Shown here piece by piece: positions 16,231-27,799 of a DNA stretch of 64,000 nucleotides. The stretch's first letter is position 1. Each line of letters begins with the position of its first letter. The notes below the pieces were generated by a model, which was not told where the DNA came from, made no database searches, and saw only the letters and a program-made list of their open reading frames with translations. Location of the stretch: contig CM075855.1 of assembly GCA_037975125.1 (NCBI GenBank), forward strand, positions 78,092,945 through 78,156,944. The letters are read 5' to 3'. Both the position numbers and the translations under genes were made by a program. This DNA is from Latrodectus hesperus. Lineage: Eukaryota; Arthropoda; Arachnida; Araneae; Theridiidae.

Positions 16231-18720
16231 ATTTGCTTATATGATTACATATTTCAGATATCTTGTAATTTGAGAAATTCCTACTCATTTGTTATTTATT
16301 AATAAAAAAATTATTATGAAGAAATAATCATTCAAAATTTTTTTGTCTATGAATTTTAGTTTGAATAATTTAATGATTTTAGTTTCCAAAATTCACAAAT
16401 TCAAGTATTAAATCTTTTAACATTTATGGGGGGAGTTAATGTTATTTAATAAATGATTGCCTTTTTCTAGAAACGTTATATATTTCGAATAATTTGTGTC
16501 TTTTTATGTACATTTTTTAAATATTTGGTTTTTATAGTTGGGTAATTACACTCAATATTGAATCATAGTAACTTTTTTTGATGTCTACAGTTGAATTAAA
16601 AGTTTTTGTCTGTCTTTATATGTCTCTTTATACTTGAAAATTATTTCAAACATTTCACCTTTACCTTGAGTCATACAATTAATTGACACTTAACTGTTTT
16701 TGTATTCAAGTAGAGATTCCAGTTATACTGAAATGCATAGGATTAAGCTGTTATTAGTATTGTCAGTTTTATTATGAGTCGTCTACATAAATGCAATATA
16801 TTAAACTTAATAATTCAATTTGCCATTTTTGTGATGAAATTAACTTTTTAAAGTAATGAAGTAGAATTCTTTTCGAAGTATAAATTTATTTATGTTGCTT
16901 AATCTGACATGAAATGTTTTCCTTATCTTAAAATTAAATTCTACGATATAATATATACATACACCTATACCTTTATATTTTTTAAATGCCTACTCCCTAC
17001 AAAAAAAGAAGAATAGATACCAAATAGCATGCAATAAAAATGTAAAGATTTTATTTACATTCAGAATATTTTATTACTTGGAGACTAAAATCTGTATATT
17101 TTTATTTTAGAATGTTTATATCATTCTGAAATTCCGCAACTCCAGTAATATTCATTGAGAGTTAATAACAAAAGTAAACTGATAAATATAATTGCCTGGT
17201 AGTTTGTAATGTTGCTAAATTTCAAGAAAAGCAATAATGGATTTTCTTCAGAAACGAACGCTGTCATTTTTAAAGCATTAACAAAGCCAAATAATTGCAT
17301 GTCCAAAAGTTGAAGTACTCGTGTATTTGAGATGTACAAGATAATATATAAGTTTTTTTCAATTTTGCATGCTTTATATTTCCTAAGCAATAAAATGAGG
17401 TTGTTTCTGCGGATTATTTTTGTCTGTGTAAAACAAAGTTTGGTTGCCGATAAGAACAACCAAAGCAGTGTAAAGTTCACGCTACCATGCAGAACATGTT
17501 AAAAAAAATCTAAGAATTGTAACAATAGGAACTAGGAGTGTCTGTGTGTGTTGGCATACATATTTTTGTGCCTCGAGAAGCTGTTGTGGCTGAACATTCA
17601 TGTTTAATTTTTTTGCAATGAATATATATATACATTTTTTAAATGTGGCAACAAAAAGTCGGCATTTAGAATTGTATTCTGTATTTAAATATATTTTCCT
17701 CACTGTAAGGATATATGCATTTTCCTATTTTTTCTTTGTTTTATGTGTTTAATCTTGGTATTTTTGCATGGGCTTGCACGATCCTCACAAGTGGCTGTCA
17801 TTTCTGAAAAACTGTTACGATTATTGCATGTAAGTTTTTATTCAATCTTTTCATTTTAAATTTAGTCACATTTGAATAAATATTCAAGAAAGTCAAACCA
17901 GAGACATAGAATCAATAACTCAAGCAAAAAAAATTTATTCAGATGTTTTTTTTTTTTTTCGTTTAAATTCATTTGGGCCATTAACATCTGGTTTGACAGT
18001 TTAAATTTAGTAAATATAATAAATAAAATAGTGCAAAATTCTTAATATAATTAACAAACTGTGAGTGATAATGTACAAAATCTTTGATCAGAACTAAATA
18101 ATTGTAAATCAGATGAAGCGAATAAAGAAGCAACTACCACTGCAAGTATCGGTGCTGATCATTTTGGGGGTAGAACTAATTTTCAACTAAGTCGAAACAG
18201 GGTTAAAAATCTGGAATAGAAACTATTTCAAAATGAACACTTGTTTCTTTAACTACTGAAAAATTCAATCAATTATCATTACAATCATTACAATTATTTC
18301 ATTATACACTCTATTTACTAATACATATCCGATTTAAAAGCATTTTCTCTCCCTATTGAGCATTTTCCAGTTTATTAAACAATAAAGGAATATTTTTAAA
18401 ACTAATTTTGAATTTGTACAATTCTAAGCTAATCAGCCGAAATGTAGATCTTAAATATAACCTATATAATAGAGACACATTTATTTAAACTTTGATAAAT
18501 AAAAAAATAAATAAATAAATAAAAAATAAAAAAAACTTCCATATGTATATACAGCTATTTAAAGTATAACAATATATAAGTATTACTATAAATGAGCAAT
18601 GTTAATCATATTTCAGCGAGATATTAGATAAAAAAAAAAACTATAATACGTTAACAAACTTAAATATTAAATGAAACAAAATAAAGTTAATGAATAATCT
18701 ACAACTCTTCCCAACCTTTT
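16231..18720. other. AT-rich DNA inside the presumed Tc1 span
   Basis: No motif-bearing open frame is present. The frames at 17121-17480 and 17482-17703 are hydrophobic, AT-driven and unrecognised. It contains poly(T)/(TAAA) low-complexity tracts, for example at 18505-18530. Confidence 0.5.
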
Positions 18721-18868
18721 CGTAGTTAAATTAAATCCCTATGTAAACGAAGAGCGAACAGCCCTCTCTCAGTTTAATTTTTAAGCATCAATACGCATGC
18801 GCGAGAAACGGAGCAAATTTCTTTAGCTCGATTTAACGACAAGTATAAAATCGGTTACATGTAGAGCA

Positions 18869-19892
18869 ATGGCGAAAAACAAAGAGATTTCACTGGATGT
18901 GCGAAATCTGGTAATAAGCCATTGGAAAATCAGTTCGCTGTATTGGACAAATCTTGGAACTGAGTAAGTCTACTGTTTTTAACATTGATCAAAGGTTCAC
19001 GCAAACAAATAGTGTTGAAAAAAAGCAAAGATCAGGGCGTCCTAGGATATTTACTGAACGTGAAGGAAGGTGGATTGTGAGACAAGTTCTCTTTAGTTTA
19101 AGAACCAGCGCAGTAAAAACGACTCTTAGATGTAAAAATATGTTCGGGAAATCTGTAAATCCTGATACTGTTAAAAATGTTTTAAGAAAACATAGGTATC
19201 ATAGTAGAGTACCTCGAAGAAAGCCCTACATTTCCAAAGCAAACCGACAGGATGGACTGGCATTTAGTAAAATGCATGTAAAGCAGCCACCAGAATTTTG
19301 GAAAAATGTAATTTTCGTAGACGAAAGCAAATATAACATTTTCGGATCAGATGGGAAGCAAAAAGTCTGGCGGACACCTAATACGGAATTGCATGTCAAA
19401 AATTTGCTGCCTACTTTTAAGTACGGAGGACGCAATCAATAAGTCTGGGGATGCATGGCAAGCTCTGGTGTTGGAAATTTAGATTAAATAGATGGTATAA
19501 TGAATAAATATGTCTATCTTGACATTCTCAAGCGAAATTTAAAGCAAAGTACGAGAAAGTTGGGAATAGCAAGCCATTTTAATTTGTACCAGGATAACGA
19601 CCCAAAACATACTGCTCACATTTGCAAGTTATGGGCCCTTTACCACTGTCCTGGTGTGATTAAAACTCCTGCACAGAGTCCAGACTTTAATTCCATAGAA
19701 CATGTATGGGATTACTTATAGCAAAAACTCAATGAACACCACATTTCTAACTAGCAGGAGTTAAGAAAACATCTGGTTGAAAAGTGGGCCAAAGTCGACC
19801 GGTCGTTTTGTGCAAAACTGGTCAAATCCATACCAAATCGACTGTTAGAGGTCATAAAGTACAAAGATTGTCCAACAAGACATCAACTATAA
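18869..19892 (+). pseudogene. Tc1-family transposase, frameshifted and with nonsense codons
   Basis: The ATG at 18869 opens an N-terminal helix-turn-helix (MAKNKEISLDVRNLVI) that loses frame by about 18940. The frame then runs 18954-19442 and resumes at 19500-19721. Motifs of the DDE core are visible: FVDESKYNIFGSDG with the first Asp, YQDNDPKHTA with the second Asp, and SPDFNSIEHVWDYL with the final Glu, a DD34E-type arrangement. GRPRIF is the usual GRPR-like hook between DNA-binding halves. At least one frame change near 18940, others near 19440, and a stop near 19721 make it inactive. The C-terminus reaches a stop at about 19890. Cut-and-paste at TA sites is the family function. Confidence 0.92.
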
Positions 19893-20142
19893 ATTTTTTG
19901 CTGTTTTTTTATTTATTAGGCAGTGTCCCAATACTTTTTTAAGCTCATTTTTTGTCTTGACTTTTTTTTTAAATTATAACAATAATGACATTAACATTTG
20001 AGTTTTGTTTTAGTCACTGTGATCTGAATTTAACAAAATGTCATATACGTCTTTTTTTGTTTCATTTGTGTATTTAAGTTATATATTATGATAAAATTTC
20101 AAGAACTTATATTGTGTCCCAATACTTTTTTGACAGAGTGTA

Positions 20143-20625
20143 GGTGTCGTACAATATAAGGAAGAAATCTGAGTCAAATTGTAACGTACTATGTATATTT
20201 TATAAATCTCACACAATCGTTTTTATGATCTTAATTTAGTATTAAAGCTAATTTATATGAAATCCACTGCAATTAAACCTTTTGGAGAAATTTTATTAAT
20301 ATTGTTGTAGTCTAAATATATAATTATTTATAAATAATAAATTGAATTTTGTGTAATAATATATTTAAAAAAAATAATATTTCTGTTTATAAATACAGAA
20401 GGGCTTACCTTCATTTCCAGTTTTTGCAAAATTTTCATCTTTTAAATGAAAAAATCTAAAAAATAATGATCAAGTTTTTATAAAAACTAAATGTTGGCAA
20501 TATGTAACATTTTAATTTCTTTGTGAAAATTCACTCCAAAAAATTGGTATCACGACAAATTGCTATTAATGTTTTTGTTAATATTTAAATTTTGAGTTTT
20601 CATAAAGAATTCAAGTAAGGGATTC

Positions 20626-20656
<31 letters not shown>

Positions 20657-22340
20657 GCCTTAAAAGAAATAGGAAAAACTAAGAAAAGTTCAATGCCAAT
20701 CAATTATGAATATTACTCATATGAATCATTAAAGCAGCAGAAAAATTTATTTTGTTCCAAGCAAATCAAAGATGCTACAAACACATTTTCTTCAGAGGTT
20801 TTATAATCGCCTTTTTAATGAAAAAAAATTTAAAAGCAGCTTAGATGACATAAATGAATATTTTAATTTACTGAAACTTCATTGAGGCTGCTGATCAAAA
20901 GAGTTTGAGGATTAATGAACAGGAATTAAAATTAAAAAATCATACATTTTTAAAATAGTGGCAACACACAATTTTAAAGCAGCCAGAACCAATGAAATAT
21001 CATTTATTTCTTATAAAATCTTAACTAAATAAATTTCAATTTCAGTTAATTTGTAGAAATCTCTCTTTAATTTATATCGCATAGAATTCTCAAACTAAAT
21101 AAGATTTGAGTGAATTCTATTCAGACCCACTTCATCGCTAAGAGCGAAATGAGGAATCAGCAGATTACAACGCCAAACTGGACTTCTTAATACAATAAAA
21201 TTCGAAGTGCAGTTTTATTTGTTGCGATTCTTTGACTACCTTAGTAGTTTCTTCTTAAAGAAACATTCATGAAATTGCTGACAAAAAATATTTTTTTAAA
21301 TGGTGTTTTTATGAAAATTTAAATAAAAAGTAGTAAAGTAATAGTGTCCTAGTAATATATCAAATATTTTAAAAATAATTAATTAGAATTATGAGGAATA
21401 CATTTTTCTCTTTAAACATATTATAACAAGCAAATGATTTTTATTCTTTTCGATGGCTTAGAATAAAAATCAATATAATATTAGAGATTAGATTATAGTT
21501 TGTATTTTAAAAGAATGTAAGAACAGTTATGTTTTTAAAAATATGAGCTTGAGTGACCGAAAGGATTCCATGAATGGATTAGAATGAAATGAGTAAATAC
21601 ATTTTTATAGTTGAAATTTTTAATTCTGAATTTGGAAATAAGTTTAAAAAAATTAAGAATGCTTATGTTAGAGTAATTCAAGTGTTAAAAAAAATTTTTT
21701 TTTTCAAAATTGATGTTATTCCCACTTTTGATTTATTTAAATTGCTAGATTAATTGTTACTAAGTGTTAAGAAAAACAGTTATACATATTTGAATATTAG
21801 GCGGTATTACTTTTTAAAGTTTTCGTTTTTTACATTTTATAATATACATTTTCATAAATTGAATAAAATAAACATATTAGCATTTTGTTTTAAAGTATAG
21901 CTATCACGTGTTAATAAAAGAAATATTCGGGAAATCATGATATTCAGAATTACATGAAATTTCATAATTTAGATAGGCGAGAAAATGGTATCGCCATTTT
22001 TCCAGCTTTTGACAAATCGGCTAAAATAGTATTTTGCCCTTGGTTCTTAGGTTTAGCGCAAATATATCATTAAAGCTAAGAAATATATTAAGCTCTATCC
22101 ATTGTTTTATGTTTTGCGATAAGATTGATCAAGACAGCGCTTTTACTTTCGTTAGTAGTTGACATACATGGTTACTACCAACAAAAAATTGCTACTAAGT
22201 TCTGAATCTTAAGTAATAATGTTTTTAATAATAGATTATATAATTTATTAGTAATAGAATGTTGAATAGAGTTTGTATATAAGACTTTAATTTTAATATT
22301 CAAGTTATTTTCATTTTTAACATTGTTTAGAGTTAGAAAA
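20143..22340. other. AT-rich DNA without a supportable gene, with poly(A)
   Basis: A run of 27 A lies at 20630-20656, possibly the tail of a retroposed sequence, but no element or target duplication could be delimited around it. Nothing else was recognised. Confidence 0.5.
22244..22249 (-). promoter_or_regulatory. Candidate poly(A) signal of the H2A-like gene
   Basis: AATAAA on the minus strand about 100 bp past the stop codon. No replication-type histone stem-loop was seen after the stop. The signal motif is common by chance in such AT-rich DNA. Confidence 0.35.
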
Positions 22341-22351
22341 TTCGATGGGTA

Positions 22352-22696
22352 CTATTTCTTTTCAGCCTTCTCACTACACTCTTGATGAAGTTTCTTCAAT
22401 TCTTCATCCGAATTTAAGGCATTCTGTATATCCTCTTCTTTGATGACAAATGTTCTTTTATTCGTCTGATGTTCTCTAGCCTTGTTGCCACTTATTTCTA
22501 TGATTTCAGCGGCCAAGTATTGGAGAACAGCAGCCAAATAAACAGTCGCCTTGGCGTCAACATCCCCATCAAATTCAGACTCGAGTTTACGATGTATTAC
22601 ATTCAAATCGAAATGGAAAGGGTTCTTAGCAACGCTCTCATGTCGTTTCCTCTTTTGACCGCCTTTAGACTTTCCTTTACTCTTCTTGGAAGGCAT
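22352..22696 (-). CDS. Divergent short histone H2A-like protein, 114 aa, intronless
   Basis: Seen: a basic tail (residues 1-25, rich in Lys, Arg, Ser and Gly), then a histone fold with VYLAAVLQYLAAEIIEISGN (52-71), the hallmark alpha-2 of H2A (usually [20 protein letters not shown]), and NSDEELKKL (95-103), matching the NDEELNKL of H2A. Known: H2A forms a dimer with H2B in the nucleosome; Glu61, Glu64 and the DEE of the acidic patch are kept here, while the Glu before YL is Gln. Unusual: the alpha-1/L1 segment is acidic (HRKLESEFDGDVDAKA), the conserved Arg residues that contact DNA in L1 and L2 are replaced, and the C-terminal docking domain is missing, the protein ending about 11 residues after DEEL. 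The start has two Lys-rich residues close behind and a TATA-like box lies 150 bp upstream. The frame is fully intact, which argues for function. A germline-type short H2A variant is the inference; a decaying retrocopy is the alternative. Confidence 0.8.
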   Translation of the reverse strand: MPSKKSKGKSKGGQKRKRHESVAKNPFHFDLNVIHRKLESEFDGDVDAKATVYLAAVLQYLAAEIIEISGNKAREHQTNKRTFVIKEEDIQNALNSDEELKKLHQECSEKAEKK

Positions 22697-22846
22697 TAGA
22701 TGTTTTCAAAATTTCGGCTAGCTTGTATGAATCTTAATTTTGTAAGGAGTTATATTTACTTATACATGCAATATTCACATGTGATTTGCGGAACTAAAGA
22801 ATTTTTAATGAAAATTTTCCTGAAAAAATCATTTCTGTTGCGAGAA

Positions 22847-22855
22847 TATTTTATA
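22847..22855 (-). promoter_or_regulatory. TATA-like box upstream of the H2A-like gene
   Basis: TATAAAATA on the minus strand about 150 bp upstream of the start codon. It is suggestive by position, but TA-rich words are frequent here. Confidence 0.3.
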
Positions 22856-22899
22856 GAATAATGAAGATGTAAACAAAAAATTCACAACAACAACGTCTA

Positions 22900-25480
22900 G
22901 CGGGGAAAAGTTAAACTACTTTTAAAATTTTATCCGCGTGATGAAATTCGGTACTGAGCGCACAATAATAGAAGTCATTTCTAAAGAACAGGTTAAATTA
23001 AGTGTTGGCCAAAAATAAGTAATTTGCTTTTAAGGAAAATACAGTGCCATCTGTTGATCATTTATAAATCTTATTTAATACAATCTTGATAAAGTTAAGT
23101 TCAATTTATCTCATTTCCACATCGAAATGAGTGAAATATTAGATTTGAAATCCAAATTCCTATGAAAAGCAAATTTATATAAGTGACTTTATTTGGCATT
23201 TTAAGAAAAGTTTAAAAAAATGAGTCAGTGGATAAAATGAAAATATTAATTTACATTAACAAACGTAAAATTAAATTTTTTATTAACTGAAATTAAAGGA
23301 CATATTTAACAAAGTCAATCGATTATGGAGAAAATTTTAAATTTTCATTTTCATAAAAATTTCACTATTTAAAAAATTAATATTGTTGGGTATTTACCTA
23401 AAATACAATTTGACAATATATACAACTTTCTAAATAATAATTGGTAATTCTCAATTGTGATCGCAAATTGAGTATTAATTTGTCACCATATTTCATATGT
23501 ATTTTTATTTTCAAAATATTTTATGATTTATTCCTGCTATTGTTTAATTTTCATCTCACTTAAGTTATTAAGACATTATTTACAATCAATGTTTTAAAAA
23601 ATTATTGAGCAAGAAATCTAATTCCCTTTTATTTTTAATTCAACGAATCAAAAGATATATCATATTTATGTATATGATATTCTTTAGAGCACACTACAAA
23701 TAGGATTTAATATAGATGTGCAAAAATTTTAAAACAACATTAACTGTTATGAATTCATCAATAAAAAAAATATGTTAAAAATAAAAAATAAAGAAACAAA
23801 TAAAGTTTCAGAATAAATCATTTTTAAGAAATTAATGCAAAGAAGTTCATACAATGCAAAAATAATCATTGTAAAAGAGCTTGTTAGGGCCACTGAAATT
23901 TTCTTGCCAAGAACAAATCTCAAACTGAAATTTAATCTCATAATTTATGGAAAAATTAAACTGTGAATTTATGCATTGATTGGCATCAGCAAAGTGGGAG
24001 ACTTCAAAAGTTAAAAATTGTTTAAGATGTGTGTGCGAATACTGTGGATACACAAAATAAATGAAATATCTGAATTATTTTCCATGGCCTTGGATAAATT
24101 TCAGTGAAATAGAGAACTGTTATCTCTAAAAAAATTTAATCTTAAAAAATCTTCACGATATCTTATAAATTTACTATTATAGATATTTTTGGTTGAGATT
24201 TAATGAATTTAGATGTTTTAATACGTTGAATAAAAATCTGAATTAAAATTTTTTCCCATTAATAATTTCTTCATACAATTGGTTATAAAATTTGGTACTT
24301 TTCCATAATACCCCCGCTTATGATCCTAAAGAAATAGCACGTTACCGAGAAGGGAAAATAATATAATGTATAGACATGATAATTTCATAATATATATACA
24401 TCAAAATTTTATTTTAAATTATATATATATAAATATATTCCAATCGAATTTTTTCTTTACGTAAAAATTGACTGAATGGTCATAAACGAACTAAGAAAGC
24501 TAAATATTAAAGGAAACTAAAGCAAGTTGGTGCAAAAGAGACTTTGTGATAATTTTGTACTTTTAAAAGGAACATTAAGATCACAAGTTGCTAAGGGTAA
24601 AAAACAGCTTAAATACAACAAAATTTAATTTTGTTTCACTGAAATAAGTATTATTTATATTATAGAGACGTAATCGATCATCGATACGTTAAGCATTTGC
24701 CGACAGAAATAAACATTGACGTTTAAATAAGTTTTGTCAAAAAGTGATAATTATTAAATTTATAAAAAGTAAATAAAATGTTTGTATTATTTTTTAGTTG
24801 TTTATAAAAATATAAATCTTTTTAAGCAATTCACGATGCAAATAGAATATTTACGTCAATAATTTACGATTATTTTTCTTTCCAGTTATTGAATAGATTA
24901 AATTAAGCCGAAATATCCATTTACTTTTACCATTTACATGGATGAAATTATATAATCGATATAGATCGGTAATTTCACTGATCATAGTTAGGTAGTATAT
25001 AAATTTTCGAAGTAAAGATATAAAATTATATATTATTGATACTTTCAATAATGTTCAAAGTTTCAAATAAGCTTTTAACGATCAAGGGTTTTTTAATTTA
25101 TAAATTCGTATATTTAAAGATCTTTTTAGTAAATTTTCAAATGTAGTTTTAAAAAATTTTTTTTCATTGATTAAATCATTCTACAATAAATAAACTTGAA
25201 TTTAGTTGGAGTTTCATAGAATTCTCAAATAAGTTGCAGAAGAATGGATAATTATTGTTATTAGAAGGTTTTGATTTTAATCTTTTAATAAATTGTTTAA
25301 GTATGAAATTTTATAACTTAACAAAAACATTACTTGAACTTTAAATCTTTTGATATTAATTAAAATAGTATATATAGCAAAAGAAATAAAAAAATATCAC
25401 TGACTTTATAGGTAGGTGCACTCTAATCTTACTATTTGCAGAACACTTATTCGGAAGGGATTCTTTTGTATGAAGAATTT
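22900..25480. other. AT-rich DNA without a supportable gene
   Basis: Open frames here (for example 23747-24053 and 24851-25048) are short, Phe/Ile/Lys-rich and lack motifs. I see nothing else in it. Confidence 0.5.
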
Positions 25481-25489
25481 TAACGCGTC

Positions 25490-25640
25490 TTAGAAGTCCG
25501 ATGTAGCCTTGTTAGTTAGGGCATCGTTCGCATTATCCGAAAGTAAGGATTTCGAATTTCGCCATAATCGAAGATTTGTCGGGTTCGCTAATGTAGCTGT
25601 GAAGCATATTAAATAGGTTGTAATCTCAATGTAAAATAAG
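25490..25640 (+). repeat. Degenerate tRNA-like SINE fragment
   Basis: GATGTAGCCTTGTTAGTTAG followed by GGCATCG resembles an A-box region, and GGATTTCGAATTTCGCC (25547-25563) resembles a B box at the expected distance. The GC-richer flank continues beyond the foldback element (25850-26060), so the foldback may have inserted into this repeat. The family assignment is weak. Confidence 0.4.
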
Positions 25641-25644
25641 GCTT

Positions 25645-25848
25645 TTAGGCCTCTTTCACACTAGACGACTTTTATCGTACGATAAAAAATCGTCCGAAAT
25701 TTTATGGGAGAAGTTATTAAAAACCCACACAATAGACTGGTCCTTTCACACTGAACGGAAAATGATATTGTGTGGTTTTTTAATAACTTCTCACATAAAA
25801 TTTCGGACGATTTTTTTATCGTACGATAAAAGTCGTCTAGAGGCCTAA
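25645..25848. mobile_element. Near-palindromic foldback MITE, 204 bp
   Basis: Two arms of about 85 bp are almost perfect reverse complements, from TTAGGCCTC at the left to GAGGCCTAA at the right, both containing TTTATCGTACGATAAA and ATCGTCCGAAATTTTAT. TA dinucleotides sit at both edges (25646-25647 and 25846-25847), consistent with a TA target duplication. The spacer is about 33 bp and repeats the CTTTCACACT word that occurs near the left end but is missing from the right arm. There is no coding capacity, so it would depend on a transposase supplied elsewhere. Confidence 0.88.
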
Positions 25849-26152
25849 GGTATAGAGGGTCAAGTTTGGGGTCTTTGGCTTGGTCTCTGCTTCTAAATCA
25901 CGAAGACTTACTTTCGGGGGGAATATGATGGCATACCTACTGGGTGCCTTTTGATGCCTGGGTGACGTCATCCTCCCTCCCCGCTCATTCGGGAACAGGG
26001 CTTTTTTGCTTTTTGAGAGAGCGGGTGAGGAGAAGGCAACGGAGAATGTTGCAAACTGTTGCTCCTGTCGAAAGGGTAGTAGATAATTTTAGATAGAGTG
26101 CAATTATATGTATATATCTATTTGTTTATTATGTGTATGTGTTATATATATA

Positions 26153-27796
26153 CACTTAGTCTCAAAAGTAAGTATGCGGAGTGTATGTGATGATATTCTA
26201 TGAAAAAAAACAGACCTACAATATTAGAGTTTTCATATTAACAATTTATTTCGATTACAGCAAAATAGAGCTTAATTACAAAATGAAAAGTATTTAAAAA
26301 ATACAAATAGTTAATTAGCAAGATGAGCTTAACTTAAAATAGGATGTAATTTACATCATAAAAGTAAGTATGCAAACAAAACAAAGACATTAATATTGCA
26401 AATTTTACAATTTTTTTAAAAAAATTATAGTAATTTGTTGGATAGCCTTTGGCCTTTATAATAGCTCTCAATCTATTTGGCACTAATTTTACTAGATTTT
26501 GAGTGACAGAAGATGGTATTTTCTGCTACTCCTTCAATAGGACTTTTTTTAGATCATTCTTAGTTTTGATCTCTTGCTTTCTAATTTGGCGATCGAGATA
26601 ATCCCACAAGTGTTCAGTGGGATTAAGATCAAGTGACTGCAGTGAGGTTTTTATGTTTTCGTACATTATATAGCAGCCATTCCCGAGCAATCCGAGCAGC
26701 ATGTTTGGGATTATTATCTTGTTGGAAAGTGAAGGATCCATCGAGTCCCAATTTAGAAGCACTTTGGGTTAAATTATCCTTTAAAAATTTCAAATAGCTA
26801 TATTGATTCATTATTCCGTCGATTATAACTAAGTTTCCTACTCCAGTTGCTGCCATGCAACTCCAAACCATAATCGAAACACCACCGTGTTTTACATTCC
26901 TCTCATGTTCCTTGGTTCTAGAGCTGCATTTGCTTTCCTCCAAACTTTTTGGTGTCCATCTGACCCGTGGATGTTAAATTTACCTCCATCCGAAAAAATC
27001 ACGGAATTTCAAAATTTTCTGTCCTGCTTTACATTTACTCTTGTAAAATCTATTCTCTTTTTGCAATTCACTTTGCTAACAAATGGTTTTCTTCGCATAT
27101 TTCGACCATGGTATCCTGCCTTCCGTAACACACGGCGAATTGTTTCAGGATTGCATGACTTCGCAAAATTGTTTTTCACATCAGTTGTCAATTTTGGTGC
27201 GCTAATCTTCGGATTTTTTTTTCAAATTTCCAACAGTTCGCTTTTTTCGATCCGTGAAAATAGGCGGTCGTCCTTTCTTGGCTTGTTTAAAGTATTTACC
27301 TCAGCCTGGAACTTTTCAATGATTTTTTGCACTGTTGCAGGACTTTTGCCTATGATTTTACCTATTTGTCTTTGGTACTTGCATTCCTTAGAGAGCTTTA
27401 TTATTGCATTCTTTAGATCTTTTGATAATTCTTTTCCAGGTGAAGGCATTGGTGAATTGTTGATGTACTTAAAGCTCAAACTTACAAACTTCGTAGCAGA
27501 ACTTCTAAACTTATCACTAAAATACGTAAATACACTTTGAAAAGTTTCATTCAGCCTATTTAAAAGTAAATAATTCAGAGTGCATACATACTTTTGTGAT
27601 TTAAATTTCTACTAGTTGTCAAAAGAATTACTCTTAAGTTTTTTAAAATATAATAATTTGGTTTATTTTTCATTACTTTATGACTTGAATCAGATGCTAT
27701 AAACAGCACTCTCCAAAATATTTTTTTATATTTATTTAAGATCTAGATCTTTTTCACTTAAGCTATGAGTTGCATACTTACTTTTGTGAGCAAGTG
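26153..27796 (-). mobile_element. Tc1-type transposon, complete in outline, 1644 bp
   Basis: The outer ends are inverted copies beginning CACTT and sharing CAAAAGTAAGTATGC, with TA on both sides (26151-26152 and 27797-27798). Inner copies of AAAGTAAGTATGC lie about 190 bp inward on each side (26361 and near 27584-27597), giving IR/DR ends. The inactivated transposase fills the middle on the minus strand. The length is normal for Tc1 elements with long composite ends. Confidence 0.93.
26425..27449 (-). pseudogene. Tc1-family transposase, inactivated
   Basis: The N-terminal helix-turn-helix starts MPSPGKELSKDLKNAI and contains YQRQIGKIIGKSPATVQKII. A second half shows NPETIRRVLRKAGYHGR. The first catalytic Asp is in FSDGGKFNIHGSDG, where the usual Glu after Asp is Gly. 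The second Asp is in FQQDNNPKHAA, and the final Glu is in LNPTEHLWDYLDRQ (DD34E). Damage includes a stop after LLEI (27222), a frame change near 26890-26990 and a nonsense codon at 26526, beyond which the C-terminal LVPNRLRAII block continues to about 26425. Confidence 0.92.
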
Positions 27797-27799
27797 TAT

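Larger units (their letters stand above)
14883..20140 (+). mobile_element. Tc1-type transposon, apparently expanded by nested insertions
   Basis: Left (14883) and right (20140) ends are inverted copies that share GTCAAAAAAGTATTGGGACA and match at 24 of 27 terminal bases; both are flanked by TA. Each end also has a second inner copy of the motif about 195 bp inward (15086 and 19923), the IR/DR layout seen in some Tc1 elements. A broken transposase lies near the right end. A normal element of this type is about 1.6 kb, so about 3.4 kb between roughly 15260 and 18720 would be inserted DNA. Since TA flanks any Tc1 end, I cannot exclude that the ends come from two separate copies. Confidence 0.7.

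Noticed and set aside
17121..17480. 119-codon hydrophobic open frame
   Set aside because: AT-driven Leu/Phe/Ile composition, no family features, inside the Tc1 span.
26887..27540. 217-codon plus-strand open frame
   Set aside because: Antisense to the Tc1 transposase; the minus-strand reading has the DDE motifs.
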